In this document: in pieces, positions 4,067-8,481 of the stretch
How positions within the stretch are numbered: the first letter of the stretch is position 1
How the letters are laid out: every line of letters starts with the position of its first letter
Source of the DNA: Caldifarciminota bacterium
Lineage (GTDB): Bacteria; Hydrothermota; Tepidihabitantia; Tepidihabitantales; Tepidihabitantaceae
NCBI GenBank assembly: GCA_016935295.1
Contig: JAFGRF010000391.1
Coordinates: 1 to 8,481, forward strand
Length of the DNA stretch: 8,481 bases
Direction of reading: 5' to 3'
Translations under genes and position numbers: made by a program
The notes under the pieces: model-generated
The model's database searches: none
The model's input: the letters and a program-made list of their open reading frames with translations, nothing else
Told to the model about the DNA's origin: nothing

Positions 4067-6949
4067 GTGAGGATTTGTTTTCTGTTCCTCGGGCTACTGA
4101 CAGCAGCAGTGATGGCGCAGGATTCGCTGCCCTGGCAGGGTGCCATCGTGTTCGACCCGCCGGTACGAGTCGACGACGCACCCGGACTCTCCGGACACCC
4201 CGCCATCCACCCCCAGACAATCATGGACAGCGCCTGGACCCTGTACTCGGTCTGGGCCGACGACCGCGACAACAACGGCCGGTACGAGGTCTACTTCGCG
4301 GCTTCGTTCGACACTGCGAAGTCCTGGACCATCCCCAACGTCAACCTGAGCCAGGATCAGTCCCAATACTACGTGTTCCCGTGGCTCGCGGTCGACCACT
4401 CGAACCTGTACGTGGTATGGCAGGCCTGGCGAGCCAACGAGTGGCGCCTCTACATCACGCGGTCCTCGGACCGCGGCACGACCTGGACCAGCCCGGTCCA
4501 GGTACCGGACATCACCGTGGAGAACGACTTCAACTCCGGCATCAACTTCGGGCCCCAGCCCAAGCTGGCGGTGGACAGCCGCAGCAATCCTGACACGACG
4601 TTCCTCTACCTGCTCTGGGCAGACAATGCCACCGGCAAGATCCAGATGAAGCTAGCGAGGTCAACCGACTTCGGCGCCTCGTTTACCGACCTCGGCATTA
4701 TCGATAAGAATCCGGACAACGTCAATCGCAACCCCTACATCGCGGTGGACAACGACGGCCGGGTCCACTGTGCCTGGGCGCGCGGTACCGGAGGGACCAA
4801 CCAGGACCCGCATCCATGGATCGGATACAACCGGTCTACAGACCGCGGTGCCACGTTCCTGACCGATGACGTCATCGTCAACGACAATACCGACGGCGTC
4901 TATCGCGGCAACCCCTCGATGACCTGCAACCCGAGCGGCGAGGTGCTGGTTTCGTGGGAGGACTCGCGCCGCGCCAGCGGCAACTCGAATCCGGACATCT
5001 GGTTCGCCCGGATTCCGCGCGACAGCACCTCGGCCAGCGCGAACCAGCGGGTGAACTGGTGGATGCCGGACACCGGTACCAAGTATGACAACTACAAACC
5101 GGTCATCCGGATGGACCCGCAGGGCATCATGGTGGCGGCGTGGCACGACAATCCGGAAAACGCCAGCGCCTACGGCATCCACCTTGCCGCGTACAGCGAC
5201 TCGGCCCAGCGCTTCTCGGCCAGCCGGTCCCTGCTCGAGACGTTCACCGGAACGAACTCCGGCAGCTTCGGCAACAACTTCTACTCACCGTCCCTCTTCG
5301 TGCAGGCCAGGGTTGAAGCTCCCGGCGATACCGTCACCCACTTCTTTCTGGTTTGGCAGGACTTCCGTGAAGACTCGGTCGGCGGCAACATCTACTCGGT
5401 GCACGGCCGGGTAGTGAAGGTTCTAGGCGACCTCGATGTGGACAACGACTCGCTCGACGTTGTTGCCGATACGATGCGGGTAACATGCCGGCTGCTCTCC
5501 TCCGGCCCGCCACCCGTGTATACCGAGTACGCACTCGGGGAGTTCATGCTGGCCAACACGAGTCCGTCCTATAACCCGGATTCCGCCGATGGGCCGAGCC
5601 TATGCCGCGTGGATTCCCTGACTTTCGCCGGCGCGCTCAGCGGGCCGCGTGGAACCATCGACAGCATCCTCATCCCGAACCTGCCCGCGTCGCTCGCGCA
5701 GGGGCAGACCGTCGTCTGCACGCTGGACGTGTTCGTGCCGACCGCGTTGCCGGACGGCGACTACTCGGGGCCCATAACCATCACCGGCAGGGATTCGACC
5801 GGCGCGCCGGTGGAGGAGACATTCTACGCGCTGGTGACGAAACTCGGCGACATCGACGTGGACAACGATTCCCTCGACGTCGCGAACGACACCATGCGGG
5901 TTAGATGCCATCTGGTGTCGGAAGGCCCGCCGCCGCTGTACACCGAGTACGCGCTGGGCGAGTTCATGCTCGCCAACACCAGTGAGTCATACAACCCGGA
6001 TACAGCCGATGGTCCGAGCCGTTCCTTTGTCCACTCGTTCGACTTCACCGGCGTCCTCACCGGCCCGCGCGGGACCATCGACAGCATCCTCATACCGAAC
6101 CTGCCCGCATACCTGGCGCATGGACAGACAATCGTCTGTACGCTTGCGGTTTACGTGCCGGCAGACCTGCCCGATGGTGATTACTCCGGGCCGATCAACA
6201 TCACGGCCCGGGATTCGCTCGGTTTCCTGATTGACGAAACGTTCCACGCGCTCGTGACAAAGCTCGGCGACATCGACGTCGACAACGACCGGCTGGACGT
6301 GGTCAGCGACACGATGGACCTGCGCACGCAGCCTGCCGGTCCCGTCTACCATCCTTACGCCAAGGCCAGGTTCATGCTTGTGAACACGGACATTTCCCAC
6401 AACCCGGATTCACTCGACGGGCCGAGCCGGTCGCCGCTGATGATCACCGGCTTCGACGCCTACTTCGCGTCGCCGCAGGATACGGTCGACAGCATCTTTA
6501 TACCCAACCTACCGACCTACCTTGAGGTCGGGCAGGCAGTCGAATGCACGCTCGCACTGGTCGTGCCGGTGGGCGCGCCACTCGACCAGTACCGCGGCTG
6601 TGTCACGATCAATGCCTACGATACCCTTGGTTTCCGCATGCGTGATAGCTTCCGCCTGGGAGTGCGCGGGCCGGAGTTCCGGCAGAGCCTCGACTCGCTC
6701 GGGGTCGCGCCGATACCGTTCAAGCCCAACCACGGTCTTGGTCACGACGCCATCCACTTCCAGGGGTTGACCGACGGCGCCCGCGTCATCGTCTACGATG
6801 CCTCGGGGCAGGAGGTCTGGAGAGACACCGAGAAGGGTGACGGCCACGTCGCGTGGAAGGCCGAGGTCGCAAGCGGCATCTACGTCTACCTGGTCGTCTC
6901 GGCTGACGGCAAGTCGAGCAAAGCCGGCAAGCTGTCGGTCATTCGATGA
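4067..6949 (+). CDS. Large secreted protein: Asp-box propeller, three tandem modules, T9SS-like sorting domain
   Basis: The 960-aa product begins with a signal peptide (MRICFLFLGLLTAAVMA). Residues about 20-450 form a sialidase-like propeller with Asp-box motifs (S-x-D-x-G-x-[TS]-[WF]): SSDRGTTW 133-140, STDFGASF 199-206, STDRGATF 257-264 and a degenerate SFDTAKSW 80-87. Residues 454-593, 594-733 and 734-867 are three tandem modules, each opening with GDxDVDNDxLDV, an acidic loop that could bind calcium. The C-terminus (about 881-960) has the PxPFKPNHG opening, the VIVYDASGQEV strand, a GHVAWKA turn and the ending ASGIYVYLV...KAGKLSVIR, as in FlgD-like domains that serve as T9SS type A sorting signals. 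I see no sialidase catalytic set, so an enzymatic role is unproven; surface adhesion or glycan binding is as likely. The start at 4067 is chosen from Shine-Dalgarno spacing; 4064 would add one residue. The barrel protein gene downstream fits export to the surface. Confidence 0.87.
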   Translation: MRICFLFLGLLTAAVMAQDSLPWQGAIVFDPPVRVDDAPGLSGHPAIHPQTIMDSAWTLYSVWADDRDNNGRYEVYFAASFDTAKSWTIPNVNLSQDQSQYYVFPWLAVDHSNLYVVWQAWRANEWRLYITRSSDRGTTWTSPVQVPDITVENDFNSGINFGPQPKLAVDSRSNPDTTFLYLLWADNATGKIQMKLARSTDFGASFTDLGIIDKNPDNVNRNPYIAVDNDGRVHCAWARGTGGTNQDPHPWIGYNRSTDRGATFLTDDVIVNDNTDGVYRGNPSMTCNPSGEVLVSWEDSRRASGNSNPDIWFARIPRDSTSASANQRVNWWMPDTGTKYDNYKPVIRMDPQGIMVAAWHDNPENASAYGIHLAAYSDSAQRFSASRSLLETFTGTNSGSFGNNFYSPSLFVQARVEAPGDTVTHFFLVWQDFREDSVGGNIYSVHGRVVKVLGDLDVDNDSLDVVADTMRVTCRLLSSGPPPVYTEYALGEFMLANTSPSYNPDSADGPSLCRVDSLTFAGALSGPRGTIDSILIPNLPASLAQGQTVVCTLDVFVPTALPDGDYSGPITITGRDSTGAPVEETFYALVTKLGDIDVDNDSLDVANDTMRVRCHLVSEGPPPLYTEYALGEFMLANTSESYNPDTADGPSRSFVHSFDFTGVLTGPRGTIDSILIPNLPAYLAHGQTIVCTLAVYVPADLPDGDYSGPINITARDSLGFLIDETFHALVTKLGDIDVDNDRLDVVSDTMDLRTQPAGPVYHPYAKARFMLVNTDISHNPDSLDGPSRSPLMITGFDAYFASPQDTVDSIFIPNLPTYLEVGQAVECTLALVVPVGAPLDQYRGCVTINAYDTLGFRMRDSFRLGVRGPEFRQSLDSLGVAPIPFKPNHGLGHDAIHFQGLTDGARVIVYDASGQEVWRDTEKGDGHVAWKAEVASGIYVYLVVSADGKSSKAGKLSVIR
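5426..6667 (+). repeat. Three tandem 134-140 codon modules within the large secreted protein
   Basis: The units run 5426-5845, 5846-6265 and 6266-6667; the first two are exactly 420 bp each. By hand count, units 1 and 2 share 106 of 140 residues, including YTEYALGEFMLANTS and GPRGTIDSILIPNLPA. Unit 3 is shorter and clearly more divergent but keeps GDIDVDND, NPDSxDGPSRS and DSIFIPNLP. Similarity persists at DNA level between units 1 and 2. The pattern suggests an old module copied twice, the later copying giving units 1 and 2. Confidence 0.92.
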
Positions 6950-7085
6950 GGAAAGTCCTAATTCTTAAATCCTAATGACTAATCAATCAGGAAATGCCCA
7001 AGGCTTGAGCGCCGGATGGTCAATTGCTCATTCGGGCTTGACTAGGAATTCGTCCTTAGTCATTCGTCATTGGCCAGGCGAAGTC
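6950..7085. repeat. AT-rich intergenic stretch with imperfect inverted repeat
   Basis: This gap between the secreted-protein stop and the barrel gene is much richer in A and T than its surroundings. Its left part (6971-6990) carries CCTAATGACTAATCAATCA. Its right part (7051-7072) carries CCTTAGTCATTCGTCATTGG, whose reverse complement begins CCAATGACGAATGACTAAGG. The two arms are thus imperfect inverted copies built from short AATGAC-like units, flanking about 60 bp that itself has partly matching segments. It resembles a small dispersed, MITE- or REP-like repeat rather than a gene. A TTGACT at 7038-7043 lacks a good -10 at the right distance, so I do not call a promoter. Confidence 0.5.
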
Positions 7086-7092
7086 GGGAGGA
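7086..7092 (+). promoter_or_regulatory. Ribosome binding site that selects the GTG start at 7097
   Basis: GGGAGGA lies 4 nt before the GTG at 7097. The longer in-frame reading starts with TTG at 7070, has no Shine-Dalgarno, begins inside the intergenic repeat and puts a charged stretch (ARRSREDN) ahead of the signal peptide, so 7097 is preferred. Confidence 0.8.
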
Positions 7093-7096
7093 CAAC

Positions 7097-8002
7097 GTGA
7101 GACAAGCAACTATGCTTATGCTGTTTCTGCCGGTACTGGTGGTGGCTGGTACTGGTGTTGCGTTCTTGAAGATACCGGTCGGGCCACGGACAGTCGCGTT
7201 GGGCGAGGCCGCGGTCAGCTACGTCGACGATGCCTCGGCCCTGTTCTACAACCCGGCCGGGCTCGCGAACGTACCCTCATTCGACCTGCTGCTGTCGCAT
7301 AATCAGTGGTTCCTCGGCATGAACCACGAGTACGTGGCCGGCGTGTACGGGATCGAGGAGGTCGGCAACTTCGGGCTCGCGTTTGACTACTGGGGCTCCG
7401 GCTCGATTCAGGGAGTCAACATTCGCGGCGAGACCATCCCCGGCTACTTGTTCTCCGCGGCGGATTGGTCACTTGCCGCCGGCTACGGCCGCAGCTTCGG
7501 TGACTTCGCGTTCGGCTTCGGGCTGAAGTTCATCCACCAGCAGATGGAGAGCCTCTCGACCTCGGCCTGGGCGTTCGATGTTGGAGCGATGTACAAGACG
7601 CCCCTGGAAGGACTCAGGGTCGGTGGTTCTGTCACGAACGTCGGTCCCATGACCCAGCTCTACGATGAGGTCTACGGACTACCCGTCCAGGGCCATCTCG
7701 GCTGGCGCTACGACTATAGTATCGTCGGGGTGACGCAGGACTTCATCCTTTCCGAGACCGAGAAGCCGGGCATTGCAGCCGGGGTCGAGTGCAAGCCGGT
7801 CGAGTTCGTCGCGCTCCGGGTTGGATACCGGACCGGGTCGGACTACGACGGCTTTTCCGGCTTGCGGGCCGGGTTGGGCATATCCTGGCAGGGCATCGGC
7901 GTGGACTACGCCTTCGCGCCCTACGGCAAGCTGGGCATGACCCACCGCATTTCATTGTCCTATCGTGGTCCGGCAGCAACAGACGAGTCGTTCGAGGAGT
8001 AG
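7097..8002 (+). CDS. PorV/UPF0164-family outer-membrane beta-barrel protein
   Basis: The 301-aa product has a signal peptide (MRQATMLMLFLPVLVVAGTG). Next comes the signature of the PorV/PorQ and UPF0164 families, GPRTVALGEAAVSYVDDASALFYNPAGLA as residues 29-57, then alternating strands of an outer-membrane barrel. Near the C-terminus, VDYAFAPYGKLGMTHRISLSYR (about 269-290) is the second family hallmark, followed by a short acidic tail (DESFEE). In Bacteroidota, PorV accepts T9SS substrates at the outer membrane and passes them to the attachment complex; UPF0164 members elsewhere are less understood. The gene upstream encodes a protein with a T9SS-like sorting domain, which suits such a role, but many paralogues exist per genome and a FadL-like porin or structural barrel function is possible. 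No clear promoter is visible in the 147 bp upstream, so it may be read through from the gene before it. Family assignment is firm; the exact function is not. Confidence 0.88.
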   Translation: MRQATMLMLFLPVLVVAGTGVAFLKIPVGPRTVALGEAAVSYVDDASALFYNPAGLANVPSFDLLLSHNQWFLGMNHEYVAGVYGIEEVGNFGLAFDYWGSGSIQGVNIRGETIPGYLFSAADWSLAAGYGRSFGDFAFGFGLKFIHQQMESLSTSAWAFDVGAMYKTPLEGLRVGGSVTNVGPMTQLYDEVYGLPVQGHLGWRYDYSIVGVTQDFILSETEKPGIAAGVECKPVEFVALRVGYRTGSDYDGFSGLRAGLGISWQGIGVDYAFAPYGKLGMTHRISLSYRGPAATDESFEE

Positions 8003-8041
8003 CGCCGCAGACGAGAGCCTTCTTCCTTCCACCACACAGCC

Positions 8042-8086
8042 GGCCGAGGCTTCCAGCAAGCGGTTCCTCGTATCCGTGCCTCGGCC
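8042..8086 (+). repeat. Inverted repeat downstream of the barrel gene, possible transcript 3' hairpin
   Basis: GGCCGAGGC (8042-8050) and GCCTCGGCC (8078-8086) are perfect 9-bp inverted arms around a 27-nt loop, 40 bp after the barrel gene stop. The GC-rich stem could stabilise or end the transcript, but there is no T-tract, so a classical intrinsic terminator is not supported. Confidence 0.45.
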
Positions 8087-8167
8087 CTAGTACAGGCAAG
8101 TTGGTGCTCGTGTCGTTCGTGAACCTGGAGGTTCCCCCAGTCTGTTTCCTACGCTGTTCGCTTCTGT

Positions 8168-8195
8168 CCGCATTATACAGGTCTGTATAATGCGG
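8168..8195. promoter_or_regulatory. 28-bp perfect palindrome with TATAAT on both strands
   Basis: CCGCATTATACAG (8168-8180) and its exact reverse complement CTGTATAATGCGG (8183-8195) flank a 2-bp GT. Each arm contains TATAAT (8186-8191 on plus; the complement of 8172-8177 on minus), so the site could be a regulated promoter core for either direction. Neither side has a -35 box at the right distance. With no T-tract and a 2-nt spacer, an operator or activator-dependent divergent promoter is more likely than a terminator. A recombination or transposon-end site is also possible. Confidence 0.5.
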
Positions 8196-8253
8196 GCCGG
8201 TGACCAAAATGGGTGGTAAGATGAGGAGCAAGAGGCGATTAGGGTTGATGCGC

Positions 8254-8289
8254 GGGTCGCAAGGGGGGTCACTGGGGGGACGGTTCGGG
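8254..8289 (+). other. G-quadruplex motif
   Basis: Four runs of three or more G on the plus strand (8254-8256, 8263-8268, 8274-8279, 8287-8289) are separated by loops of 6, 5 and 7 nt, meeting the usual G3+N1-7 rule. It lies in noncoding sequence; any function is unknown. Confidence 0.4.
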
Positions 8290-8409
8290 AGGCTGTCTGC
8301 GGTATCACCCGCGAGGGGATTCCGTACGCAATTCGGAGCACGCCTCGGCGGGCGATGTGCGGAGCTTACTCCTCGGTAGTATAGAGGATTATTCGGGTTC
8401 CTCGCTGTT

Positions 8410-8481
8410 TCATGTGGGTAAGCTGAAGTCGAGCTTGCCGGCGATGAGATAGATCATCGTGATGAGGTTCCGGGCTGTGCG
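8410..8481 (-). CDS. C-terminal fragment of an unidentified protein, possibly a transposase
   Basis: The reverse strand is open from the window edge to a TGA at 8412-8410, encoding the last 23 residues: RTARNLITMIYLIAGKLDF followed by SLPT. Its hydrophobic helix with ARNL and IYLIAGKLDF resembles, by impression, the C-termini of some DDE transposases, where an RNL-type helix precedes the end. It is too short to assign firmly. Coding character is plausible because the composition is balanced and the frame is open up to the edge. Confidence 0.35.
   Translation of the reverse strand, partial: RTARNLITMIYLIAGKLDFSLPT

Larger units (their letters stand above)
8003..8409. other. Intergenic region without a convincing gene
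   Basis: I find no open frame here that looks like a protein. It contains the 9-bp hairpin at 8042-8086, the small palindrome GAACCT-GG-AGGTTC at 8121-8134, the large palindrome at 8168-8195 and a G-quadruplex motif at 8254-8289. A 56-codon plus-strand frame (8209-8379) is very rich in Gly and Arg and probably not coding. No T-tract terminator follows the barrel gene. Given the gene fragment at the right edge, part of this stretch may be the end of a mobile element. Confidence 0.5.

Noticed and set aside
7038..7066. Promoter for the barrel gene based on TTGACT
   Set aside because: At 16-18 nt spacing the -10 candidates match only about two of six consensus bases, and the word lies within the intergenic inverted repeat.
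6971..7072. CRISPR or tandem-repeat array in the AT-rich gap
   Set aside because: There are only two inverted, imperfect arms and short reiterated words, with no regular direct repeats and spacers.
8121..8134. GAACCT-GG-AGGTTC palindrome as an operator or terminator
   Set aside because: Six-bp arms with no associated promoter or T-tract; could easily occur by chance.
8087..8341. Minus-strand frame of 84 codons in the right intergenic region
   Set aside because: Composition rich in Ser, Thr, Arg and Pro with no domain; the frame runs straight through the palindrome and ends without any supporting signal.
8209..8379. Small plus-strand frame of 56 codons downstream of the palindrome
   Set aside because: The predicted peptide is dominated by Gly and Arg, partly coded by the G-quadruplex runs, and has no good Shine-Dalgarno. 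The upstream TATAAT keeps it possible but not supportable.

Overview
The window comes from a Gram-negative bacterium of fairly high GC content. It encodes a TonB-dependent outer-membrane receptor, a lipoprotein, two secreted proteins whose C-terminal domains resemble type IX secretion (T9SS) sorting domains, and a PorV/UPF0164-type outer-membrane barrel. That combination points to the FCB group or an uncultured relative (candidate division WOR-3 and similar lineages). The taxonomic guess is inference from gene content only.

Left part (1-2410, minus strand): a compact three-gene operon, read right to left, consisting of a NikR-type nickel regulator, a 601-aa TonB-dependent receptor and the first 39 residues of a lipoprotein that looks like a cluster-9 (TroA/ZnuA-like) metal-binding ABC transporter component. 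Junctions are 12 bp and 0 bp. A GTGTTAC-N13-GTAACAC inverted repeat lies over the -10 box and start codon of nikR, where a nickel-loaded repressor would shut the operon down. The simplest reading is a nickel-repressed uptake system spanning outer membrane, periplasm and, beyond the window, inner membrane.

Centre (2411-6949, plus strand): divergently transcribed from nikR is a secreted seven-repeat beta-propeller protein (473 aa). It is followed by a second secreted protein (960 aa) with an Asp-box propeller, three tandem 134-140-residue modules and a FlgD-like/T9SS-like C-terminal domain. Both are preceded by TTGACA-N17-TATCCT promoters with identical hexamers. The first promoter implies an almost leaderless mRNA, the second a leader of about 100 nt.

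Right part (6950-8481): an AT-rich intergenic stretch with imperfect inverted repeats built from AATGAC-like units separates the secreted protein from a 301-aa PorV/UPF0164-family barrel. PorV-like proteins and T9SS-sorted proteins commonly occur in the same genomes, so this pair fits surface export. The last 480 bases hold no convincing complete gene. They contain a perfect 13-bp-arm palindrome carrying TATAAT on both strands, a 9-bp hairpin, a G-quadruplex motif and, at the edge, the last 23 codons of a minus-strand gene that may be a transposase.
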